Shown here piece by piece: positions 14,946-22,358 of a DNA stretch of 42,392 nt. This stretch comes from Elusimicrobiaceae bacterium (GTDB taxonomy: Bacteria; Elusimicrobiota; Elusimicrobia; Elusimicrobiales; Elusimicrobiaceae): the NCBI GenBank assembly GCA_017525025.1, contig JAFXUJ010000002.1:1-42392 (forward strand), given 5' to 3'. Under the pieces are notes generated by a model. It did not search any database. It saw only the letters and a program-made list of their open reading frames with translations, and had not been told where the DNA came from. A program made the translations under genes and the position numbers. Every line of letters starts with the position of its first letter. Position 1 is the first letter of the stretch.

Positions 14946-15278
14946 ATGACTATCGTACTATTAAGTATCATTATCCTGTTATCGGTTGCACTTGTTACCG
15001 TAGTAATGCAAAAGCAGCAGCCCGTAAAGGAAACGAAGCCCAAGGGCGACGAACTGACAAGCCGGTATATTATTACCAGGCTTACGCAGCAGAACTTTAT
15101 CAAGGCGGTTAATATCGTCATGGACTTAGTACAGACAGAGGGCGCAGACATTGAAGTTATCTACGATAATCAGGTAATCTTTAACGGTTACATTGATATA
15201 GACGAAAACGGCAATAATAGGCCCCATTTCTACTACAATAAGAAAGTATTGGACGCTAACGGCATCATTTACAAATAA
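14946..15278 (+). CDS. Membrane-anchored hypothetical protein (110 aa)
   Basis: N-terminal membrane span (TIVLLSIIILLSVALVTVV), then a soluble acidic domain with strand-rich end (IEVIYDNQVIFNGYIDID). No family recognised. First gene after a GC hairpin, upstream of the polymerase. Confidence 0.6.
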   Translation: MTIVLLSIIILLSVALVTVVMQKQQPVKETKPKGDELTSRYIITRLTQQNFIKAVNIVMDLVQTEGADIEVIYDNQVIFNGYIDIDENGNNRPHFYYNKKVLDANGIIYK

Positions 15279-15284
15279 GGCACT

Positions 15285-15686
15285 ATGACACAGAAAACAG
15301 ACAATAACGAGCCGTTGACTATAGACGTTGCGACCGAAGCCGTAGAAGCGGAAATAGGCGTTACCGTCGAGTTATGGAAAAAGGAGCGTAAGGCGGCATC
15401 CGACAAACTGGAGAAAGGCCGTAGACTAAAGCGCACACCATTTGAGGCTATCGAGGAAAAGGGCTACTTAGACCCTAAGACGATGTACGACGAATATCAA
15501 AGAATCCAAAACCGGGAATCGCGTTTGTCGGCATCCGAGAGAGAGGTTATTTGCAGCATCGTAGAAACGGCTATGCGTACCGTCTTTGCCCGTAAGATTG
15601 ACGAAGCGAGAAAGGCCGGAGAGGTTAAGCCCGGAATCCAAAAGAAAAAGAGAACCAAGAAAGCAACCCCTAAAGCAAAGAAGTAA
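15285..15686 (+). CDS. Hypothetical protein with basic tail (133 aa)
   Basis: Charged helical protein (VELWKKERKAASDKLEKGRRL...), ending in a Lys-rich tail (KKKRTKKATPKAKK). Its last base is the first base of the polymerase start codon (TAATG). It may bind nucleic acid and work with the polymerase; unproven. Confidence 0.6.
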   Translation: MTQKTDNNEPLTIDVATEAVEAEIGVTVELWKKERKAASDKLEKGRRLKRTPFEAIEEKGYLDPKTMYDEYQRIQNRESRLSASEREVICSIVETAMRTVFARKIDEARKAGEVKPGIQKKKRTKKATPKAKK

Positions 15687-17641
15687 TGCGAGAATTAGGA
15701 ATAGACATAGAAACGTACAGCAGTAACGATTTGGTTAATTGCGGCGTTTACAAGTACGTTGAGGCCCCGGACTTTGCTATATTGCTTTTCGCGTATAGTG
15801 TTGATGGCGGGCCGGTGCTTTGCGTTGACTTAGCACAGGGCGAGAAATTGCCCGACGATGTATTTGCAGCCCTGACAGACCCGGACGTTATCAAGACCGC
15901 GTTTAACGCCGCCTTTGAAAGAATCTGTATTAGCGTCTATTTCTTTGGGGGTAAACTCTTAGACCCGGCGCAATGGCGTTGTACGATGGTATTAGCCGCC
16001 CGGATGGGCTTACCGCTTTCGTTGGGACAATGCGGCGAGGTGCTACGTTTGGCAGAGGGCAAAATGACAGAGGGTAAGGCCCTGATTAGATACTTTAGCG
16101 TACCCGCGCCAAAGACAGGCAAACGGCATCTACCAAGCGACGCGCCCGACAAATGGCAGGTATTCAAAGAGTACAATATTAGAGACGTTGAGGTAGAACA
16201 AGCCATTAAGAAAAAGGTACAGCGTCTAAAGCCCGCCGCCTTTGACGAAGATTTGTACGTAGCCGACCAAGAAATTAACGACCGGGGCGTGATGATAGAC
16301 CGCGTTTTGGTAGATGCAGCCGCCCGGTTTGACGAAGAGTATAAGGCCGAACTACTGAAACAGGCGCAGCAGCTTACCGGCATGGATAACCCAAACAGCC
16401 CGGCACAGATTAAGGATTGGCTACACAAGGTAACGGGCTTTACCGTTGCAAGTCTCAACAAAGCCAACTTAGACGATTTGGATAAGAAACTTATCTATTG
16501 GCCCAAGGCGCAGCAGGTTTTGGCTATACGCCGGGAAATGGGTAAGACCTCTAACAAGAAATACGAGGCTATGCAGAAATGCGTCTGTAACGATGGCCGA
16601 ATACATGGACTTTTGCAGTTTTGCGGCGCAGCACGTACAGGCCGATGGGCCGGTAGGTTGGTGCAGGTGCAGAACCTACCGCAAAACCATTTGGAGAGTT
16701 TGGACTACGCCCGCAGTTTGGTACGTCAGGGCGACTTAGAAGAGTTTGAACTAAACTACGGTAACGTCACTTTCGTACTTAGCGAGTTGATACGCACGGC
16801 GTTTATTGCCGCGCCCGGCCACACTTTCCACGTTTGCGACTTTTCGGCTATCGAGTGCAGGGTTATTGCATGGTTGGCCGGTGAAGAATGGGTATTGGAC
16901 GTATTCAGGACTAACGGCGACATCTATTGCGCCAACGCCTCTAAGATGTTCAAAGTACCTGTAGAGAAGCACGGACAAAACGCGGAACTACGCCAAAAGG
17001 GAAAGATTGCTACTTTGGCGTTGGGCTACGGTGGCGGCGTTTCGGCTTTGGAGGCAATGGGCGGTAGCCGGTTAGGACTTACCGAAGCCGAAGAAAAACA
17101 GATTGTAGCCCTTTGGCGTGACAGCAACCCGCGTATAGTCAAGATGTGGAGCGTTATAGAAAGGGCGGCTTTGACGGCCATTAAGACCGGCGAGAGCGTA
17201 ACGGTATATCGTAATATCGTTATCGGCAAGCGTTGGGGTATGCTTACTATTACACTACCGTCAGGGCGCACTATCTGTTACCCACGCGCCGAAATAGGCA
17301 CAGAGTATAACGACGGATGGAGAGGCGACCACGAAATAATAGAGTACGAGGGCCTTAACCAGACTACGAAGAAATGGGGCAAGGTACGTACCTACGGCGG
17401 TAAACTTACCGAGAACATAGTACAGGCCGTAGCCCGTGACATCTTAGGCATCGTAATACTACGCGCAAAGGCCGCAGGGCTTAACGTCGTTTTCCATATT
17501 CACGATGAAATAATAGTAGAGGCCACGCCCGACCAAACTTTGGCCGACGTTGAGGCCCTGTTTAGCAAACCGATTGAATGGTGCAGAGACCTACCCCTGA
17601 AAGGTGCAGGGTACACTACGCCGTACTATCTCAAAGACTAA
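15686..17641 (+). CDS. Phage family A DNA polymerase with 3'-5' exonuclease
   Basis: 651 residues, typical of phage PolA. The exonuclease domain starts with GIDIETYSS (Asp, Glu). Polymerase motif A is VCDFSAIECRVIAWLAG, motif B is RQKGKIATLALGYGGGVSAL, motif C is VFHIHDEIIVEA. All key acidic residues are present. It replicates the phage genome, with the clamp, VapE-like protein and helicases encoded downstream. Confidence 0.95.
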   Translation: MRELGIDIETYSSNDLVNCGVYKYVEAPDFAILLFAYSVDGGPVLCVDLAQGEKLPDDVFAALTDPDVIKTAFNAAFERICISVYFFGGKLLDPAQWRCTMVLAARMGLPLSLGQCGEVLRLAEGKMTEGKALIRYFSVPAPKTGKRHLPSDAPDKWQVFKEYNIRDVEVEQAIKKKVQRLKPAAFDEDLYVADQEINDRGVMIDRVLVDAAARFDEEYKAELLKQAQQLTGMDNPNSPAQIKDWLHKVTGFTVASLNKANLDDLDKKLIYWPKAQQVLAIRREMGKTSNKKYEAMQKCVCNDGRIHGLLQFCGAARTGRWAGRLVQVQNLPQNHLESLDYARSLVRQGDLEEFELNYGNVTFVLSELIRTAFIAAPGHTFHVCDFSAIECRVIAWLAGEEWVLDVFRTNGDIYCANASKMFKVPVEKHGQNAELRQKGKIATLALGYGGGVSALEAMGGSRLGLTEAEEKQIVALWRDSNPRIVKMWSVIERAALTAIKTGESVTVYRNIVIGKRWGMLTITLPSGRTICYPRAEIGTEYNDGWRGDHEIIEYEGLNQTTKKWGKVRTYGGKLTENIVQAVARDILGIVILRAKAAGLNVVFHIHDEIIVEATPDQTLADVEALFSKPIEWCRDLPLKGAGYTTPYYLKD

Positions 17642-17660
17642 CAATTAAAACTTAGGAAAT

Positions 17661-17789
17661 ATGAAAGAAGATGCAAAAGATTTGGCCGGTTGTAGTTTAG
17701 GCTGTTTCGGCGTTATTATCGCTACCCTGATAGTCGTAGACTTAATCGTTTTGGGTATCAAGTCCGCTATATGGCTTTGGAATTTGTAG
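17661..17789 (+). CDS. Small membrane protein (42 aa)
   Basis: MKEDAKDLAGCSLGCFGVII start, then one membrane span rich in Ile, Leu and Val, ending AIWLWNL. 19 bases after the polymerase stop. Function unknown. Confidence 0.55.
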   Translation: MKEDAKDLAGCSLGCFGVIIATLIVVDLIVLGIKSAIWLWNL

Positions 17790-17834
17790 ACGTAAAACGG
17801 TATAAACGACGTAGGACGCGAGAAAAGCCGCGAG

Positions 17835-17901
17835 GTGATAAACTACACACCCGACGCGAGAAACGCGCTTAGAGCGAGAATTTAACGAAATATTAACAAT
17901 T
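17835..17901. repeat. Dispersed imperfect repeat, copy 2
   Basis: Similar to 6981-7046 with the exact shared core cgcgagaaacgcgctta. It occupies the 127-base gap between the small membrane gene and the gene at 17917. No ATG-led frame is found here. Confidence 0.55.
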
Positions 17902-17916
17902 AAACACCCTGAAAGA

Positions 17917-18210
17917 ATGGAATCAAAGGAAATTGAGGCTCAAATTGAGCAGACAAACGCGCAGATTAACGATTTGCGAGGCAAAAAAGCAGACCTGTTG
18001 CGCCAACTCAAAGAGGCCAAGCAGGTAGAGTTTGAGGCACAGCACGGCGTTAAGTCAGGCGACAGAATCCAAACCAAGAAAGGCGAAGCGTACTACTATG
18101 ATAGTTTCGGTATTGACGCTATCGGATTTGTGGTTATCTTTTGCCACCCGGTTAAGAACGATGGCACGCCAAGCAAGGCCGTAAGGCATCTATCGGAAAG
18201 CGATTTTTGA
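17917..18210 (+). CDS. Coiled-coil hypothetical protein (97 aa)
   Basis: N-terminal coiled coil (EIEAQIEQTNAQINDLRGKK...), then a small beta domain (VKSGDRIQTKKGEAYYYDSFG). No family named. It lies in the early operon ahead of VP2. Confidence 0.6.
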   Translation: MESKEIEAQIEQTNAQINDLRGKKADLLRQLKEAKQVEFEAQHGVKSGDRIQTKKGEAYYYDSFGIDAIGFVVIFCHPVKNDGTPSKAVRHLSESDF

Positions 18211-18231
18211 AACCCTCTAAATTTAGAAGAT

Positions 18232-18501
18232 ATGGAAGAAAAAGTAAAAGTTTGCGTAGAAGTTGATAAGCAGTTTATCCGCGAAGTCATGGTAGCGGTA
18301 GGCATTACAGCCGCCGACCCCAAGGCCGCTAACAAGTTGCTCGAAAAGATGGGTAACGAAATTGTCTTAGACGAAGAAATGATAGACGATGAAGATAAGA
18401 GCAAGGAAATGCGCTTTACCTTTGCGGCTATCGCTATCGGTGCAGCGGCTAAAATGGTAGACGCGGAAGAGACAGCAGAGAAACAAAACCATAAAGAATA
18501 A
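18232..18501 (+). CDS. Hypothetical acidic protein (89 aa) upstream of VP2
   Basis: MEEKVKVCVEVDKQFIREVM start, acidic middle (LDEEMIDDEDKSKE) and an alanine-rich helix (FAAIAIGAAAKMV). It ends 6 bases before the VP2 start and so may be co-translated with it. No domain recognised. It might be a VP2 partner. Confidence 0.6.
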   Translation: MEEKVKVCVEVDKQFIREVMVAVGITAADPKAANKLLEKMGNEIVLDEEMIDDEDKSKEMRFTFAAIAIGAAAKMVDAEETAEKQNHKE

Positions 18502-18507
18502 AGCATT

Positions 18508-19239
18508 ATGACAGAGAACCAAGAATTAAAGTTGCAACTTTTGGATAAGTTCGCAAACATCGAAAAGCCGGAAACGGTAGACTTTTGTAAGGCCGCTTTC
18601 GATTGGATAACCGAAGAGCCGATAGCAAAGCCAAAGGCCCCGGTAAGGGATGGAATAGCCAACGGCCCTTGCGGTATCATGGAAGAGTTACCCGATGGCA
18701 TCTACTACGTTTTGGCCGACGGCAGCGTAGTACCGTTCATTCCCGATATGGGCGTAGATGGCAGCTTAGACGGTAGCCAAGTAAGATACGTAGGTATCAA
18801 GTGGGGTAGCCGTAGCCTCAAAGTGGCTTTGCACGACGCAGCGGATGGCGAAGAGATTACGCTAACGTCAGGTAAGGACACAACCAAATACGACGGTTAC
18901 AAAGACAACTATTTGGACGCGGTAGCCGATTGGAACGGCAAGGCCAACACCGAACACCTAAAAGCCATTGGACTTAACAAGGAAATCGTTTTGGCCGACG
19001 GCGAGTATATCCCAAGTTTGGGCGAAATGTACCTTATCTATCTTAATCGTAAGGCACTTAATCAGGCTTTGGAACTGATAGGCAGCGACCCGATTAAAGA
19101 CGATTGGTATTGGACTTCGACCGAGGGCAGCGCGTCGCGCGCCTGGCGTCTGTACCTCCCCAGCGGCTACGCCTACTACTACGGCACTAAGGCATCGAGC
19201 CCGAACAGAGTTCGGCCCGTCTCAGCATTTATTAGTTAG
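18508..19239 (+). CDS. Second DGR variable protein VP2, encoded in the replication module
   Basis: 243 residues. The C-terminal part matches VP1 (PSLGEMYLIY, DDWYWTSTEG, RVRPVSAFIS) and has the C-type-lectin/FGE-like DGR target pattern. Residues about 204-240 come from VR2. The N-terminus is unlike VP1: an acidic helical start (TENQELKLQLLDKFANIEKP), then GIYYVLADGSVVPF and VRYVGIKWGSRSL. It has no tail-attachment domain, signal peptide or membrane span. It lies between polymerase and clamp genes, so expression is probably early and the product cytoplasmic or released. Target and function unknown. Confidence 0.9.
   Translation: MTENQELKLQLLDKFANIEKPETVDFCKAAFDWITEEPIAKPKAPVRDGIANGPCGIMEELPDGIYYVLADGSVVPFIPDMGVDGSLDGSQVRYVGIKWGSRSLKVALHDAADGEEITLTSGKDTTKYDGYKDNYLDAVADWNGKANTEHLKAIGLNKEIVLADGEYIPSLGEMYLIYLNRKALNQALELIGSDPIKDDWYWTSTEGSASRAWRLYLPSGYAYYYGTKASSPNRVRPVSAFIS
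19118..19227 (+). repeat. DGR variable repeat VR2 (distal target)
   Basis: 110 bases, about 15 kb from the TR. 17 differences from the TR, all at template A positions, plus one extra codon: after GCC the TR has AAC AAC AAC ACT while VR2 has TAC TAC TAC GGC ACT. Upstream and downstream fixed parts are shared with VR1. Confidence 0.95.
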
Positions 19240-19265
19240 TTCTTAATTGTTACACTTTAATCTTA

Positions 19266-19283
19266 GCCCGGCGAAAGCCGGGC
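19266..19283 (+). other. Hairpin with GAAA loop downstream of VR2
   Basis: 7-bp stem gcccggc / gccgggc closed by GAAA, 38 bases after VR2. Its 16-base core is identical to the one after VR1 (3325-3344 region) and absent after the TR. It is a probable DGR target-recognition structure, though similar GC hairpins also occur at non-DGR gene junctions here. Confidence 0.65.
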
Positions 19284-19302
19284 CACTAAAAAGCAAAATC
19301 GT

Positions 19303-19581
19303 ATGAACATAATAGACCAATTCAGAAGAAAAGCCCGTATCGTAGAGGAAGTTTGCGACACCCGGTATTTACAGGCAGCACAGGAAGCCGAATACCACGT
19401 ACCGCAGACAGATACGGACTACCCGGTTTACTTAACCGTGAAAGTTCAGGTAAAGGTAGCGTTTGTTTGGGTTACGGTATGGGCTGAAAGTTGCGACATA
19501 ACCGACGGCGACACGCGGCCACACATTGTTAAACGTGCAAACCGATTGCACAGAATTTTGGAGGGCAAAGAACATGGATAA
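19303..19581 (+). CDS. Hypothetical protein (92 aa)
   Basis: Mixed charged N-terminal helix (IDQFRRKARIVEEV) then strand-rich VYLTVKVQVKVAFVWVTVWA. Its end overlaps the next small gene (ATGGATAA). No family recognised. Confidence 0.6.
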   Translation: MNIIDQFRRKARIVEEVCDTRYLQAAQEAEYHVPQTDTDYPVYLTVKVQVKVAFVWVTVWAESCDITDGDTRPHIVKRANRLHRILEGKEHG

Positions 19582-19663
19582 GCAGAAGAAACGCCCGGAG
19601 TGGGTGCAATTAGAATTATTCCCCGAAATGAAAGCCTCACAGGGGGGGGGGAGCAGTCAGTAA
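19574..19663 (+). CDS. Very small protein ending in a poly-G tract (29 aa)
   Basis: ATG overlaps the preceding stop. MDKQKKRPEWVQLELFPEMK, then a run of 10 G (19641-19650) encoding GGG, then SSQ and stop. With one more G the frame would run to 19692 and overlap the next start (ATGGATAA), the arrangement seen elsewhere in this operon. The tract may be slippery or phase-variable. Function unknown. Confidence 0.45.
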   Translation: MDKQKKRPEWVQLELFPEMKASQGGGSSQ

Positions 19664-19684
19664 CCAACAAAAGTAAAACAGCCA

Positions 19685-19864
19685 ATGGATAATGAACTTT
19701 GCGGCACTTGTATATCTTACGAGCCGGATAAGGCAAGAACCGGCGTAGGAGAGTGCATAATATCAGGTTGTCAGGTATGCGAGTGCCAACAAAGTTGCAT
19801 AGATTGGCGTAACGGAGGGCCTGACTATGAACGAGAACAAAAAGTATTGCGTAACGGCAATTAA
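19685..19864 (+). CDS. Cys-rich, probable zinc-binding small protein (59 aa)
   Basis: Seven cysteines (CGTC, GEC, SGCQVCEC, SC) give a pattern typical of small zinc-finger proteins. It overlaps the next gene (start 19827) by 38 bases. Function unknown; a nucleic-acid or protein-binding role is an inference from the Cys pattern. Confidence 0.6.
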   Translation: MDNELCGTCISYEPDKARTGVGECIISGCQVCECQQSCIDWRNGGPDYEREQKVLRNGN

Positions 19865-20036
19865 CAGACTAACCGGCCAACGTGAAATCATATCCGGGGC
19901 CTGTAGCAAGGAAAACGCCGATGCTATCCGCGCCCGCATGATGGCCACTAAGCCGGGAAAGAGACCCTACACCTACCCGCTAACGGTAGAGTACCCGAAA
20001 CAACTTAATTTATTTACAAAGCAGTTAGATTTATGA
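19827..20036 (+). CDS. Hypothetical protein (69 aa) upstream of the clamp
   Basis: MNENKKYCVTAINRLTGQRE start, ends FTKQLDL; stop overlaps the clamp start (ATGA). The tail LNLFTKQLDL resembles a clamp-binding QL-type peptide (consensus QL[S/D]LF), and the neighbour is the clamp gene, but this is only suggestive. Confidence 0.6.
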   Translation: MNENKKYCVTAINRLTGQREIISGACSKENADAIRARMMATKPGKRPYTYPLTVEYPKQLNLFTKQLDL

Positions 20037-21229
20037 ATTTTCAGATAGACAGGAATACACTATTACGAGCGTTGGAACGGACACGTAACGCCGTAATCAC
20101 ATACCGCGAAACCTATAAGCAAGGCGGTTGGTTTGATGTGTTTAAGTGCTATATATTTACGGCTGATTGCGACCAACTCACTATAGAAACGAGCAACAGC
20201 GAAATTTATATGCGCGAGACGGTAAGCATAGGAAACCCGACAGCGGATAAAAAGACGTTTGCCGTTAATGCCAAACAACTTATATCGGCCATTAAGTCGT
20301 TAGACGGCCAGAGTTTAGAGTTTGACGTATTGGAATATCAGGTTATCGTCAGGCACTCAATAGGTAGTTTTGCCTTGCCTATATTTGAGGGCATCGAGGA
20401 CTACAGCGCACGAAGAAAACCGGCCATTAACTACGATACGGCGCAGCATATCGAAATAGAAGCACCGGGGTTACGCTCTATCCTGAATCGCCTTGCGTTT
20501 GCAATGGCCGACGATGATTTACGCCCGGTAATGAATGGCGTAGTTATTAGCATGAAAAAGGAGCATACCGATTTCGTAGCATCCGACGGCCACGTATTAG
20601 CGAAAATCCGTAAGCAGTCTATTACGACAGAGAAACCGGCAGACGTTGTTTTGCCGCGCCGTATTATCGGTATTTTGCAAAAGGTACTACCGACTACCGG
20701 CTTTGTCGAAATGGACTTTAACGCTTTCGATGTGAATTGGCCAACCGACAGCAAAGAGCCACAGCCCGCCCCGGTATATCAGATAATCGTAGACGGTTTA
20801 ACCATTGTAGGCCGACCAATAGAAGGCCGCTACCCTAACTACGACAGCGTGATACCTACGCGATTTAGCAAAGGTTTTACTACCGACCGCGTAGCCTTGA
20901 TAAAGTCGTTAGAGCGACTTAGCCAATTCACAAACAATTCAGGGCTAATAACTATACACCTGAATAATGGCAGCGTAAAGATGGATGCAGCCGACTACGA
21001 TTTTTCGCTTTCGGCTACCGAGGTTTTGCCCTGTAGTTACTACGGCGACCCGTTCAAATTCGGTTTGCAGGATTTCCGTTTAATCAAGATGCTAAAAAGC
21101 ATAGTTGCGGCTACAGAGGCTACGTTTAGAATCGTAGACCAAAGCCGGGCGTTTATCATTGAGCCGGGAGTGCAGCCAGATAGCGAAGAAATAACCATGC
21201 TAATAATGCCGATGTTAATTAACGACTAA
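20033..21229 (+). CDS. dnaN: DnaN-like DNA polymerase sliding clamp
   Basis: 398 residues, normal for a beta clamp. Three-domain pattern: FAVNAKQLISAIKSL (domain 1), VASDGHVLAKIRK (domain 2 end), EGRYPNYDSVIP (conserved clamp motif, start of domain 3), then FKFGLQDFRLIKMLK and the C-terminal MLIMPML corresponding to the MPMR motif. A ring that holds the polymerase on DNA. Phage-encoded clamps of this type are uncommon. Confidence 0.85.
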   Translation: MNFQIDRNTLLRALERTRNAVITYRETYKQGGWFDVFKCYIFTADCDQLTIETSNSEIYMRETVSIGNPTADKKTFAVNAKQLISAIKSLDGQSLEFDVLEYQVIVRHSIGSFALPIFEGIEDYSARRKPAINYDTAQHIEIEAPGLRSILNRLAFAMADDDLRPVMNGVVISMKKEHTDFVASDGHVLAKIRKQSITTEKPADVVLPRRIIGILQKVLPTTGFVEMDFNAFDVNWPTDSKEPQPAPVYQIIVDGLTIVGRPIEGRYPNYDSVIPTRFSKGFTTDRVALIKSLERLSQFTNNSGLITIHLNNGSVKMDAADYDFSLSATEVLPCSYYGDPFKFGLQDFRLIKMLKSIVAATEATFRIVDQSRAFIIEPGVQPDSEEITMLIMPMLIND

Positions 21230-21240
21230 TCCCGGAGCGT

Positions 21241-22158
21241 ATGAAAGTAAAGACCAAGCCCGCCAACTTTGACGATAAGTTACAACACAGCATCGAACTA
21301 CTACAGAAGTCCGAGGCGTTGGCTTTGCGCTACTACGACAAAGGGTTTTACCTTGCGTTTAGCGGTGGCAAAGACAGTCAGGCACTTTATTACGTAGCAA
21401 AGTTGGCGGGCGTTAAGTTTGAAACTCACTACAGCCTAACCACGTTAGACCCGCCGGAGTTAGTACACTTTATCCGTAGGGAATACCCGGACGTAATCGT
21501 AGACCGGCCAAAGGTGACGTTTGCGAAATTATGCCTACAGAAAAAAGCCCTACCTACCCAGCTTATGCGCTTTTGTTGTCAGGAACTCAAAGAGACCAAA
21601 GGGGCTAACACGGTAACGCTTACCGGGGTACGCCGTCAGGAATCAGTACAGCGTAGCCACAGGAACGAAGCCGAAATAGTGACCCGCCGCAAAGACGATA
21701 TGTTTAGCGGCTCTTATGAGCAATTCGACCAATTTACACGAAGCAAAGAAGTTGAGGGCGTGCAATGTATTAGGGGAAACGATAAGATAGTTATTAACCC
21801 TATTATAGAATGGACTGAAAACGACGTTTGGTATTTCCTGAATGAAGTAGTACACGCTAAACATTGTGTATTATACGATAGAGGTTGGAAACGCATAGGC
21901 TGTTTGTTTTGCCCGATGGCATCCCAAAAAGAGATAGTTAAGCAGGGGGGGGATTACCCGAAATACAAAGCCCTGATAGTACGTACAATTCACAGACTAC
22001 GCGAAATAGGTTATATGAATCTTTACAAAGACCTTACCGACGAAGATATTTTCGAGTGGTGGATTAGTAAAGAGAATCTGAAAAAATGGTATTGTAGCCA
22101 TAAGTTACAGGGAAACTTATTTAGCGACGATGAATTAAACGAAATGAAGATAATATGA
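21241..22158 (+). CDS. PAPS reductase / DndC-like PP-loop ATP pyrophosphatase family protein
   Basis: 305 residues. P-loop SGGKDSQALYYVAKL near residue 41, GVRRQES in the centre and a C-terminal Cys pair (GCLFCPM) are the family hallmarks. Phage members are often of unknown role; some homologues take part in DNA sulphur modification (DndC), but no other Dnd genes are seen. A run of 8 G (21945-21952) encodes GG in KQGGDYP; a slip would truncate the protein. Stop overlaps the next start (ATGA). Confidence 0.8.
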   Translation: MKVKTKPANFDDKLQHSIELLQKSEALALRYYDKGFYLAFSGGKDSQALYYVAKLAGVKFETHYSLTTLDPPELVHFIRREYPDVIVDRPKVTFAKLCLQKKALPTQLMRFCCQELKETKGANTVTLTGVRRQESVQRSHRNEAEIVTRRKDDMFSGSYEQFDQFTRSKEVEGVQCIRGNDKIVINPIIEWTENDVWYFLNEVVHAKHCVLYDRGWKRIGCLFCPMASQKEIVKQGGDYPKYKALIVRTIHRLREIGYMNLYKDLTDEDIFEWWISKENLKKWYCSHKLQGNLFSDDELNEMKII

Positions 22159-22358
22159 AAGAAGTAGCGTACAACCACAAAATAAGTGAATCAATGAATA
22201 GCGGTTTTGTTAAGATACTGCAAGATAAGTTGATGAACGAAGAAAGGCCGTTTGAAATGCGTATGCGCAGAATAGTAAGCGGTATTTGGGAAGTGGAAAT
22301 ATACACCGACGGCGAGAACTACCAACATTTCAGGAACTTGTTAAAGGAGTTAGTGTAA
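22155..22358 (+). CDS. Hypothetical protein (67 aa)
   Basis: Overlaps the PAPS-reductase stop and the VapE-like start (TAATG), so it is coupled on both sides. Basic helical region plus strands (GIWEVEIYTDGENYQHF). No family recognised. Confidence 0.55.
   Translation: MKEVAYNHKISESMNSGFVKILQDKLMNEERPFEMRMRRIVSGIWEVEIYTDGENYQHFRNLLKELV

Noticed and set aside
21241-22158. Complete Dnd phosphorothioation system
   Set aside because: Only a DndC-like family member is present; no DndB, DndD or DndE partners were seen.
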